11,662 bases of DNA from Nostoc sp. GT001 (GTDB lineage: Bacteria > Cyanobacteriota > Cyanobacteriia > Cyanobacteriales > Nostocaceae). The DNA lies in the NCBI RefSeq assembly GCF_030382115.1, contig NZ_JAUDRJ010000003.1:3873819-3885480 (forward strand), in the 5' to 3' direction. Under the pieces are notes generated by a model, which saw only the letters and a list, made by a program, of their open reading frames with translations, was not told where the DNA came from and made no database searches. Each line of letters starts with the position of its first letter. Positions within the stretch are counted from its first letter, which is position 1. Shown in pieces: positions 1 through 5,868 of this stretch. The position numbers and the translations under genes were made by a program.

Positions 1-549
1 TCTAAAAACATAACTTTGGCAGAGTTTCTAATACTACCAGAAACGAAACCCGCTAGTGAATACATCAATGGTCAAATTATTCAAAAACCTATGCCACAGG
101 GAAAGCACAGTATAATTCAAGGTGAAATGGTTAGCACTGTTAACTTAACGGTCAAACCGAAGCAAATTGCTCGTGCTTTTCCAGAATTGCGCTGTACTTT
201 TGGTGGAAGGTCAATAGTGCCAGATGTTTCTGTGTTTACTTGGCAAAGAATTCCTCGCGATCAAAATGGTGAAGTTGCCAACGTATTCCAAGCAGCTCCT
301 GATTGGACTATTGAGATTTTATCGCCTGACCAAAGACAAACGAAAGTTACAAAAAATATTTTACATTGCTTGAATTATGAAACACTAATGGGTTGGTTGA
401 TCGATCCAGAAGAACAAACAGTGTTCGTATACATTCGCAATCAACAGCCTGTTATGTTGGATGAACTAGAAGACTTGCTTCTAGTGCCAGATTTTGCAAG
501 TGAGTTGAGGCTGACTGTAGGAGATTTATTTGGTTGGCTGTTGGAGTAA
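1..549 (+). CDS. Uma2 family (DUF820) PD-(D/E)XK nuclease-fold protein, 5' end outside window
   Basis: Small restriction-endonuclease-fold protein of the Uma2 family, which is greatly expanded in filamentous cyanobacteria; its cellular role is not established. The internal TTG at 16 gives 177 residues, but the frame is open to base 1 and the upstream codons read S-K-N-I-T before L-A-E-F-L. That looks like continuous family sequence, so the real start probably lies just outside the window. Counting from the TTG, the signature 'LPETKPASEY' is at residues 7-16, 'GGRSIVPDVSVF' at 63-74 with the candidate metal-binding Asp at D70, and 'DWTIEILSP' at 96-104 with candidate catalytic E100. The C-terminal part (GWLIDPEE, then a beta strand) is normal and the stop is intact. 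A plus-strand gene follows after 37 bases. Family assignment is firm; nuclease activity is inferred from the fold. Confidence 0.88.
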   Translation, partial: SKNITLAEFLILPETKPASEYINGQIIQKPMPQGKHSIIQGEMVSTVNLTVKPKQIARAFPELRCTFGGRSIVPDVSVFTWQRIPRDQNGEVANVFQAAPDWTIEILSPDQRQTKVTKNILHCLNYETLMGWLIDPEEQTVFVYIRNQQPVMLDELEDLLLVPDFASELRLTVGDLFGWLLE

Positions 550-571
550 ACCAAACCCTAGTGAATTGAGT

Positions 572-577
572 AAGGAA
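572..577 (+). promoter_or_regulatory. Shine-Dalgarno sequence that sets the CbiG-type start
   Basis: AAGGAA lies 9 bases before the GTG at 587. The longer frame back to a TTG at 530 would overlap the Uma2 gene by 20 bases and add 19 residues that do not resemble the domain. The GTG start is therefore preferred. Confidence 0.6.
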
Positions 578-586
578 ATAGGCCAA

Positions 587-1057
587 GTGCAACAGATTTT
601 ATGGGTAGGAATCGGTTGTAAACGAGGAACATCATGGGAGTTGATCGATCTGGCAATTGAGCAAGTATTTCGAGAAAATCAACTTTTTCCAAGTGCGATC
701 GCAGGTGTTGCTACCATTGACACTAAAGCCTCGGAAGTTGGCTTAGTCAAACTTTGTCGCCTCCGCAATTTGCCCCTAAAAACCTTTTCTGCGGAAATCC
801 TTAGTTCTGTCTGTGTCCCCAACCCTGCCACAATTACCGACGATAAAGTAGGTACACCTAGCGTAGCAGAGGCAGCTGCTATTCTTGCAGCCTCTCAACT
901 CACATCTTTGACTGTTTTCCCCTTTACAAACATAGAGGAATTGCCAGCGAAGTTTTTAGTTCCTAAACAAATTTTCCAAATACAAGGGCAACCAGGAGTG
1001 GTAACTCTTGCTGTTGCCCAAGCTTTAAATATTATTAGTATTACAAAAGTTCCTTAA
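587..1057 (+). CDS. Stand-alone CbiG C-terminal / CobE-like cobalamin biosynthesis protein
   Basis: 156-residue protein from a GTG start, matching the C-terminal domain of CbiG (also the CobE fold). Visible signatures: 'LWVGIGCKRGTS' at residues 5-16, 'TIDTKASEVGL' at 43-53 with the conserved Lys and Glu (K47, E50), 'GTPSVAEAAAIL' at 89-100 and 'FLVPK' at 123-127. Full CbiG opens the delta-lactone of cobalt-precorrin-5A in anaerobic corrin synthesis and is about twice this length; here the N-terminal and central domains are absent. In cyanobacteria the remaining CbiG parts are often encoded elsewhere or fused to another cobalamin enzyme, so a partner protein is likely (inference). No other cobalamin gene is in view. 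It follows Uma2 by 37 bases, so co-transcription is possible but functionally unexplained. It ends 4 bases from the convergent gene at 1062. Confidence 0.82.
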   Translation: MQQILWVGIGCKRGTSWELIDLAIEQVFRENQLFPSAIAGVATIDTKASEVGLVKLCRLRNLPLKTFSAEILSSVCVPNPATITDDKVGTPSVAEAAAILAASQLTSLTVFPFTNIEELPAKFLVPKQIFQIQGQPGVVTLAVAQALNIISITKVP

Positions 1058-1061
1058 TTTC

Positions 1062-1415
1062 CTAGTCAACAACTCTCAAAAAATAGTTAATGATGCTAGA
1101 AACAATTGCTAGTACAATTGAACCTAACAAAGCAGGTAAAAAGCCCTGAATCTCAAAACCAGAACCAGGTGTTAGGATACTTGCCAGCCAAAGGGCTAAG
1201 GCGTTAATCACCAATGTAAATAAACCAAAGGTGAGCAAGGTAATCGGAAACGTCAAAATCTGCAAAATTGGTCTAATAAATGCATTAACCAAACCAATTA
1301 CAAAGGCCGCGATTAAGGCAGTCACAAAATTCTTGATAAAGAATCCTGGAACGATATTAGCAGTAATGAATAACGCCACCGCAGTACCGAGCCAAGTTAA
1401 TAAAAAGTGTTGCAT
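1062..1415 (-). CDS. Phage holin family 4 (PF04020-type) four-helix membrane protein
   Basis: 117-residue, strongly hydrophobic protein with four predicted membrane segments at about residues 4-20, 30-46, 56-80 and 92-112. The central part 'GLVNAFIRPILQILTFPIT' (41-59), followed by 'TFGLFTLVINALALWL', is the family signature, and the length is typical. The family name comes from sequence similarity; most cyanobacterial members are ordinary chromosomal inner-membrane proteins of unknown function, and nothing nearby is phage-like. The start is ATG at 1415; no good Shine-Dalgarno sequence precedes it, only an A/T-rich leader. The gene converges on the CbiG-type gene with 4 bases between stop codons, leaving no room for a separate terminator. 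Family assignment is firm; lytic function is not supported. Confidence 0.88.
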   Translation of the reverse strand: MQHFLLTWLGTAVALFITANIVPGFFIKNFVTALIAAFVIGLVNAFIRPILQILTFPITLLTFGLFTLVINALALWLASILTPGSGFEIQGFLPALLGSIVLAIVSSIINYFLRVVD

Positions 1416-1509
1416 AAGTTTTTTTAGAGAATTTAGCTGTAAGTTTAATTAATTTCACTATTGGCAGTTGTGATTTGTAACACGATCGAGTGTTGTTGTG
1501 CTTGACTCC

Positions 1510-1661
1510 TATAGCGGTTCTCGTTTGGGTGCAGTACAGTTTTGACCTCTCTCCAAACCTCTCTCCTCTTAGGAGAGAGGCTTTAAATCTTACTCCCATT
1601 CCCTTGCAGGGAAGGGGGTTGGGGGTTAAGTCTGTATTGGACTCAACTGCAAACCGCTATA
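1510..1661. mobile_element. MITE-like dispersed repeat with terminal inverted repeats and two internal hairpins
   Basis: TATAGCGGTT at 1510-1519 is matched by its exact inverse AACCGCTATA at 1652-1661. The match continues imperfectly inward, including a second shared block TACAG, for about 30 bases. Inside are two perfect hairpins: a 10-bp stem CCTCTCTCCT/AGGAGAGAGG (1558-1567 with 1571-1580) and a 6-bp stem TTCCCT/AGGGAA (1599-1604 with 1608-1613). This 'CTCTCTCC...' and 'AAGGGGGTTGGGGGTTA' composition is familiar from abundant intergenic repeats in Nostoc-type genomes. It encodes no transposase, so any movement would need one acting in trans. The ends could also be read as a plain long inverted repeat. 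Confidence 0.65.
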
Positions 1662-1860
1662 AAGTTGCCATCATCTTTTATCAGCCTAAAAGCAGTATAA
1701 TTTTTCAGTGCTACTAAGAGAGATGCTTCTAATCGGTATATCTTTATCGTATTGTAGGATGTACCGCAGTGAACTACCCACGCTGACCTGAGTACAGTTT
1801 AAGTGAGAGACTTAGGGTGATTTAGTTAAATTCATAAATTCTATGAAGCGCAAAACCCCT

Positions 1861-1892
1861 ACAGAGGTTTATAGAAGTTGAAAAACCTCTGT
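1861..1892 (-). terminator. Long hairpin, possible terminator of the peptidoglycan-binding gene
   Basis: ACAGAGGTTT (1861-1870) and AAACCTCTGT (1883-1892) form a perfect 10-bp stem with a 12-base loop. An outer CCCC (1856-1859) can pair with GGGG (1898-1901) across an asymmetric internal loop. On the minus strand the structure is followed by GGGGTTTT, about 105 bases past the stop codon at 1998. That fits a weak intrinsic terminator, but the T-run is short, so it may simply be a dispersed palindromic repeat. Confidence 0.35.
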
Positions 1893-1997
1893 ACCTTGGG
1901 GATTTCCAAAAAAGAAATAAGTTATCAGAACTTCGGAGCATTTCGTCCGCACTTTTGCTTATACGCAAAGGAGACGTTGGCTAGGCTCATACTATGC

Positions 1998-2987
1998 CTA
2001 ACGCCGCAAAAGAACCTCCCAAGTTGAGCCGCCAACTACGCCGTCAGGTTCTAAACCATAGCGTTTTTGTGCAGCTTTCACCGCTGCTTCGGTTGTCTCG
2101 CCAAAGTCTCCATCGGCATCACCCTTCAAGAAACCAAGCTTTCTCAGTTGTTGTTGCAACTTAACAACTTCAGAACCTCGTAATCCTATACGCAAAATTG
2201 GCAAACCTTCTGAGGTGTATTGAATACCAGGAGTTCGTTTAGTAGTTGTGTTTGACTGAGATCGAGTAGTTGATGTAGTACGTGGCGGCGTTTTCTTTGT
2301 GCTAGAAGTCGTAGTTTTTCTTGGAGTAGCAGGTCTTGGCTCAGGGTTGGTCGTAACCTGGGTTACAGCTTTTTTTGGAGTAGTAGGTTTTGGTCTAGTC
2401 GGAACTTGTGTTACAGCTTGCCTCGGAGGGTTAGGATTGGGATTTGCAACGTTGGTGAGGTTACTAGCCTGGGTTGGAACAGGAAAATTTGTCGCTGAGT
2501 TAAATCTTGGCTGGGATGAAGGGACGGTTGATGCTGCTACTGGTTGATTAGGAAAAAGTCGTTGCCAAGTGCTGGCATCAACAACGCCATCTGGATTCAA
2601 GCCAGCTGCTTGTTTAAATCGGGAAACAGCACTAGCTGTATTTTCACTATAAATACCATCTACTGCACCAGAATAAAAACCCAAAAGTTTTAGAGCTGCC
2701 TGAAGTTCAGATACACGTTCGCCTTGGCTACCAACTTTCAGGCTAGGACGGTTAACACTATCTTTAGGATTAACTTGGGCAATTTTTTGTGGCGCTGCTA
2801 TTGATACTAGAGTCGTTGAGGCAATCAAGAGAGGCGTAGCGGAAAACAAGAGTATTTCAATGGCTGATAAAGATTTAGACCTCTTTGGCCGCCAATCCTT
2901 TTGCCGTTTTTCCATTTTACAGCGATTTACAGTTGGATATAGTAATTTTAAGTAACTCAAAATACTTGCTGTCAGGCTGCGTTGCAT
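1998..2987 (-). CDS. Membrane-anchored protein with two peptidoglycan-binding (PGBD1) domains
   Basis: 329 residues. A basic N-terminal tail (1-42, rich in K/R, including 'KRQKDWRPKRSK') precedes one hydrophobic segment at about 44-66, ending in 'AAPQKIAQ'; this fits a signal anchor or an unusually long signal peptide. The first peptidoglycan-binding domain is at about 82-145, with 'GVVDASTWQRLF' closing it, and the second at about 263-328, with 'GVVGGSTWEVLL'. Between them is a 115-residue Pro/Thr/Ser/Lys linker containing a repeated 'AVTQV' (191-195 and 207-211). No catalytic cell-wall domain is present, so the likely role is binding or anchoring in the periplasmic wall (inference). The ATG at 2987 is supported by GGGAG 8 bases upstream, which makes the later Met25 unlikely as the start. 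It lies 91 bases after the M16 pair on the same strand and could be the last gene of that unit. Confidence 0.85.
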   Translation of the reverse strand: MQRSLTASILSYLKLLYPTVNRCKMEKRQKDWRPKRSKSLSAIEILLFSATPLLIASTTLVSIAAPQKIAQVNPKDSVNRPSLKVGSQGERVSELQAALKLLGFYSGAVDGIYSENTASAVSRFKQAAGLNPDGVVDASTWQRLFPNQPVAASTVPSSQPRFNSATNFPVPTQASNLTNVANPNPNPPRQAVTQVPTRPKPTTPKKAVTQVTTNPEPRPATPRKTTTSSTKKTPPRTTSTTRSQSNTTTKRTPGIQYTSEGLPILRIGLRGSEVVKLQQQLRKLGFLKGDADGDFGETTEAAVKAAQKRYGLEPDGVVGGSTWEVLLRR

Positions 2988-2995
2988 GGAATTTA

Positions 2996-3000
2996 CTCCC
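2996..3000 (-). promoter_or_regulatory. Shine-Dalgarno sequence for the peptidoglycan-binding protein
   Basis: GGGAG on the minus strand, 8 bases before the ATG at 2987. It favours the full-length 329-residue form with its 43-residue basic N-terminal tail over an internal start at Met25. Confidence 0.65.
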
Positions 3001-3078
3001 AGAAGATTCTCATGCTAATGGTACAGCCGCTTGGTCTAAAAAACAGCTGCTTCATTTACTATGTCTCAGACGGGCTAT

Positions 3079-4350
3079 TTACGCGATCGCACGATTAATT
3101 GCTTCTTCTTGACCAACTAAAGACAAGTAAGGCTCTTTTAAATATTTACAAGCTGCGGCGATCGCATCCTGGGCACTCACCGCCGCAATCAATTCTTGAA
3201 ATCTGGTGTCAAAATCAATTCCTAATCCCAAAATTTCATACCAGCCGTATATTTGAGCAATTTGCCCGTTTGTTTGTTTACCCAAGGCATATTGCCCCAG
3301 AATCTTATTTTTCGCAGCTTGCAGGGCACTTTCAGATACTTCAGTGGTACATAACAAATCTACCTCTGTACGTAGTCCTTCCAGGGCGATGCTGGTATTC
3401 TCTGGCGCTGTACCCATGTAAACTACAAATGAGGCTGGAAATAGCCTTGTGGAGTAAAAGGCGGATACTTCGTAAGCTAAACCGCGTTTTTCCCGTAATT
3501 CCACAAACAAGCGGCTAGAAAGCCCATTTCCCAAGTAGGTACACAACAATTTCAGGGCGGCGTAGTCAACAGAATTCACCGATGTTCCCAAATAACCAAG
3601 CATCACGATTGATTGTTGTGTCTGTATTGGCTTTAGTTTTACCTGCGGTTCTATCTTAATCTCAGGTAAATTCAGTATTGGTAATGCCTGAGATGGGGAT
3701 TGCCAATCACCAAAAACTTCTTCCACCAACGCTGTTGCATCTGTGGGTGTGACTCTACCAGCAATGCTAATTACTACATTATCTGGGCGGAAATAAGTTT
3801 GATGATACTCCACTAAATCTGCACGAGTTAAGCTACTCATGGTGGATTCATCTCCCAGCACTGACATAGAGTAGGGATGATTTTGGTACATTACCTGCCG
3901 CATTTGTTCAAAGGCGACATTGAACGGTTGCTCTTTTTGGGAACGAATATCTTGGAGTGCTAAACGCCGTTCTAGTTCCACTTGAGTTTCAGGAAAAGTT
4001 GGCGATCGCAAAATCCGCCCTGCCAATGTTAAGATTTCCCCAAAATCGGATGTTACGGTTTTGAAAGATAGCAAAAAATAATCAGTGCCAGCATCCGCAC
4101 TCAAACTCGCCCCTACAGACTCAACTTTTTCTGCAATTTCCAAGCTAGAAAGTCCATCGCATCCTTTTGTCATCACTGCCGATAACAAATGCGCCAACCC
4201 TGCTTGCTCCCGGTTTTCATTACAACTACCTGCACGCACAAAGATTCGCGCCGCAATAATGTCCGCAGCCGGATTTTCTGCCACCAGCACGACAAGGCCA
4301 TTGTTCAATACAGTGCGATGGATGGGCGATTTTTGCAGCAAGGTTGTCAT
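3079..4350 (-). CDS. M16B peptidase-like subunit lacking the zinc site (non-catalytic partner)
   Basis: 423 residues, the normal length for a two-domain M16B subunit. The position of the zinc motif HXXEH reads 'HLLSA' (54-58): the first His remains, while the catalytic Glu and second His are replaced by Ser and Ala, so it should not hydrolyse peptides alone. The C-terminal domain keeps 'SSRLFVELREKRGLAY' (278-293), whose R286 and Y293 correspond to the Arg/Tyr pair that binds substrate in two-subunit M16B enzymes. This is the expected complement of the gene immediately upstream, which has the zinc site and lacks the Tyr. Heterodimer formation is inferred from family knowledge and gene order. 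The ATG at 4350 follows an AAGGA motif contributed by the heptamer array. No signal peptide is evident. Confidence 0.93.
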   Translation of the reverse strand: MTTLLQKSPIHRTVLNNGLVVLVAENPAADIIAARIFVRAGSCNENREQAGLAHLLSAVMTKGCDGLSSLEIAEKVESVGASLSADAGTDYFLLSFKTVTSDFGEILTLAGRILRSPTFPETQVELERRLALQDIRSQKEQPFNVAFEQMRQVMYQNHPYSMSVLGDESTMSSLTRADLVEYHQTYFRPDNVVISIAGRVTPTDATALVEEVFGDWQSPSQALPILNLPEIKIEPQVKLKPIQTQQSIVMLGYLGTSVNSVDYAALKLLCTYLGNGLSSRLFVELREKRGLAYEVSAFYSTRLFPASFVVYMGTAPENTSIALEGLRTEVDLLCTTEVSESALQAAKNKILGQYALGKQTNGQIAQIYGWYEILGLGIDFDTRFQELIAAVSAQDAIAAACKYLKEPYLSLVGQEEAINRAIA

Positions 4351-4441
4351 TTATAGTTTGTCCTTTGTCATTTGTCACTTGTTCTTCGTCATTCGTCATT
4401 CGTCTTTTGCTAATGACTAATGACTAATAACTAATGACTAA
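4351..4441 (-). repeat. Intergenic array of 13 in-register heptamers between the M16 subunits
   Basis: On the minus strand the 91 bases from 4441 to 4351 divide exactly into 13 heptamers, the last ending directly before the ATG. They begin with TTAGTCA, TTAGTTA, TTAGTCA, TTAGTCA, pass through TTAGCAA and AAGACGA, and continue with ATGACGA twice, then AGAACAA, GTGACAA, ATGACAA, AGGACAA and ACTATAA. The first unit contains the TAG stop of the upstream gene and the twelfth supplies the Shine-Dalgarno sequence. The second half is the approximate inverse of the first, so an imperfect hairpin (about 25 of 32 positions) can form in the mRNA. This resembles the STRR heptamer repeats known from heterocystous cyanobacteria. 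Confidence 0.85.
4361..4365 (-). promoter_or_regulatory. Ribosome binding site inside the heptamer array
   Basis: AAGGA on the minus strand, 10 bases before the ATG at 4350. It arises where an ATGACAA unit meets the variant unit AGGACAA, so the translation signal of the non-catalytic M16 subunit is part of the repeat. Confidence 0.5.
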
Positions 4442-5724
4442 CACGGTTTAAGTATAGTAACCGCATAATTCTCCAGCGATAGATACTGTTTAGCTAATTT
4501 TTGCAGTTCTTTGGCATCAAAAGACTGAATCTGCTGGGGATATGTCACAGCTAATTCAGCTTGGGCAATGGTATTGTAATACCCATAAAGCCCTGTAAGT
4601 TGATTTGGCGTTTCGGTGGAAAACGCATACTCGTTACATAGAAGTCTGCGTGTGCGCGCCAGTTCTTGTTCGCTAATTCCTTTAGTCTGCAAATCATCCA
4701 AATGAGCGCAAATTAAGGACTCAACTTTCTCTAGATTTTCTGGTTCTAACCAAGCGGTAATTGTAAATAAACTTGATTCTCGTTGTAGAGAAAAACTACT
4801 GCAAATTCCCTGTACCAATTGCAAATCTTCGCGCAGATCGCGCACTAAACGCGAAGTCCGCCCTTCTGCCAATAATACCGACAAAAAATCTAAACCATAG
4901 CCAGTACGGATATCTTCTACTCCGGGTACTAGCCACGCCATCAACAATCGCGCTTGTTCTATGCGTGGTAAACACAATTCTTGACGATGAATTCCGGCGA
5001 TCGCTGGCTTTGTCACTTTCTCCAACTGCGGACAATTCGAGGGTTCGGCAAAATCAGCAAATGAATGATTTACCATTTCCCAAGCTGGTTGCTGGGCTAT
5101 ACCCCCGGCAATTACCACTGTCATATTTTCCGGCTGATAGTGGGCATGGTGAAAACAGCGCATTGCTTCTGGTGACTGCTGCATCAGTTCTTGCTCAGTA
5201 CCCAACACCGAACGCCCGTAAGGGTGATGCGGATAGATGCTTTGAATCAGCGCTTGAAATCCTATCCAATCAGAATCGTCTTGACAAGAGCGAATTTCCT
5301 CTAGCACTACATCCCGTTCCCGGCTAAATTCATCTTCTGGAATTGCCGCATTGAGTAGTAGTTCTCCCAAGTAGGGAAGAGTATCTTTTAAATAAGGGGC
5401 AGCTGTGGTGAGTGAATAATGAGCATAATCATAGCTTGTTGCTGCATTACTCACGCCACCACGGTTTTCCACTTTGGAATCGAACATTCCAGGGGGTAGT
5501 GTCGCCGTACCTTTAAAAATCATGTGTTCTAAAAAGTGCGCCATACCAAACCACGGTTTTGGCTCTAGGCTGGCTCCAGCACGCACCCAAACATCCGCCA
5601 CAACTACAGGAGTGGTGGGAATTTCTTGATGAATAAAAGTTAAACCACTCTCTAGTCGGAAGACTGAGGCTGGAAATACGGTATTAGTTAGTTGTTTTAA
5701 CAATTTTTGTAGCTTTAACCACAA
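4438..5724 (-). CDS. M16B zinc peptidase, catalytic subunit
   Basis: 428 residues. The inverted zinc motif 'HFLEH' is at 63-67, in the context 'GMAHFLEHMIFKGT', with the distal zinc-ligand Glu in 'VVLEEIRS' (E142/E143). 'HPYGRSVLGT' (167-176) and the C-terminal domain are typical. In the second domain the segment 'RLVRDLREDLQLVQ' (292-305) has Gln305 where the partner has the substrate-binding Tyr, so substrate binding should depend on the downstream subunit. The enzyme probably degrades or processes peptides in the cytoplasm, as no signal peptide is visible. The start is uncertain: the open frame begins at a TTG (5724) with no Shine-Dalgarno sequence, while an ATG at 5743 in another frame leads into a plausible N-terminus and meets this frame at a 4-bp duplication (5685-5692). 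It is followed after 87 bases by the non-catalytic partner. Confidence 0.93.
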   Translation of the reverse strand: MWLKLQKLLKQLTNTVFPASVFRLESGLTFIHQEIPTTPVVVADVWVRAGASLEPKPWFGMAHFLEHMIFKGTATLPPGMFDSKVENRGGVSNAATSYDYAHYSLTTAAPYLKDTLPYLGELLLNAAIPEDEFSRERDVVLEEIRSCQDDSDWIGFQALIQSIYPHHPYGRSVLGTEQELMQQSPEAMRCFHHAHYQPENMTVVIAGGIAQQPAWEMVNHSFADFAEPSNCPQLEKVTKPAIAGIHRQELCLPRIEQARLLMAWLVPGVEDIRTGYGLDFLSVLLAEGRTSRLVRDLREDLQLVQGICSSFSLQRESSLFTITAWLEPENLEKVESLICAHLDDLQTKGISEQELARTRRLLCNEYAFSTETPNQLTGLYGYYNTIAQAELAVTYPQQIQSFDAKELQKLAKQYLSLENYAVTILKPC

Positions 5725-5776
5725 TTTGACGCAATTGTGTCATCTTAACTCTGAACGATATGTAATTTAGAATCAA

Positions 5777-5782
5777 ATTATA
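5777..5782 (-). promoter_or_regulatory. Candidate -10 element for the M16 peptidase pair
   Basis: The minus strand reads TATAAT, a perfect consensus hexamer, about 35 bases before the ATG at 5743 and 52 before the TTG at 5724. No recognisable TTGACA-like box lies 16-19 bases upstream. It sits in the 144-base gap after the sensor gene, the only gap upstream of the pair on this strand. Confidence 0.35.
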
Positions 5783-5868
5783 CAGATTTGAAGAATTATG
5801 CGATCGCTGTTCTCTGCACTACCGAAAAATTAGAAGTCTTATGCATTGAGAGAAAAATCGCAAATTAG

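Larger units (their letters stand above)
1416..1997. other. 582-base spacer without a gene
   Basis: This region separates the starting end of the holin-family gene from the 3' end of the peptidoglycan-binding gene, so it should hold the holin-family promoter and the terminator of its neighbour. It contains a MITE-like element (1510-1661), a 10-bp-stem hairpin (1861-1892) and, just past the neighbour's stop codon, a short palindrome TTTGC/GCAAA around 1955-1970. Frames here are short and consist of repeat sequence; I see no credible coding gene or RNA gene. I could not place the holin-family promoter convincingly. Confidence 0.7.

Noticed and set aside
1062..1415. Holin-family gene as evidence of a prophage
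   Set aside because: No lysin, structural or integrase genes are nearby, and this family is common as ordinary membrane proteins in cyanobacteria.
1474..1498. Palindrome AACAC-GATCGA-GTGTT as an operator for the holin-family gene
   Set aside because: Only a 5-bp stem with an imperfect extension, and no promoter could be placed next to it.
1490..1717. 75-codon plus-strand frame in the spacer
   Set aside because: It mostly translates the MITE-like repeat, with no Shine-Dalgarno sequence and no protein-like pattern.
2299..2547. Glycine/valine-rich plus-strand frame
   Set aside because: It is the complement of the Pro/Thr linker of the peptidoglycan-binding protein; composition explains the open frame.
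3099..3518. Plus-strand open frame of 139 codons opposite the non-catalytic M16 gene
   Set aside because: Antisense shadow with low-complexity composition and no family resemblance.
4351..4441. Heptamer arrays as a CRISPR
   Set aside because: Units are 7 bases and directly contiguous, without spacers, and no cas genes are present.
4773..5327. Plus-strand open frame of 184 codons opposite the catalytic M16 gene
   Set aside because: It lies wholly antisense to a firmly identified gene, shows no recognisable domain and is a coding-strand shadow.
5725..5868. Terminator after the histidine-kinase gene
   Set aside because: I looked for a GC-rich stem followed by a T-run on the minus strand and found only scattered T-runs without a stem.
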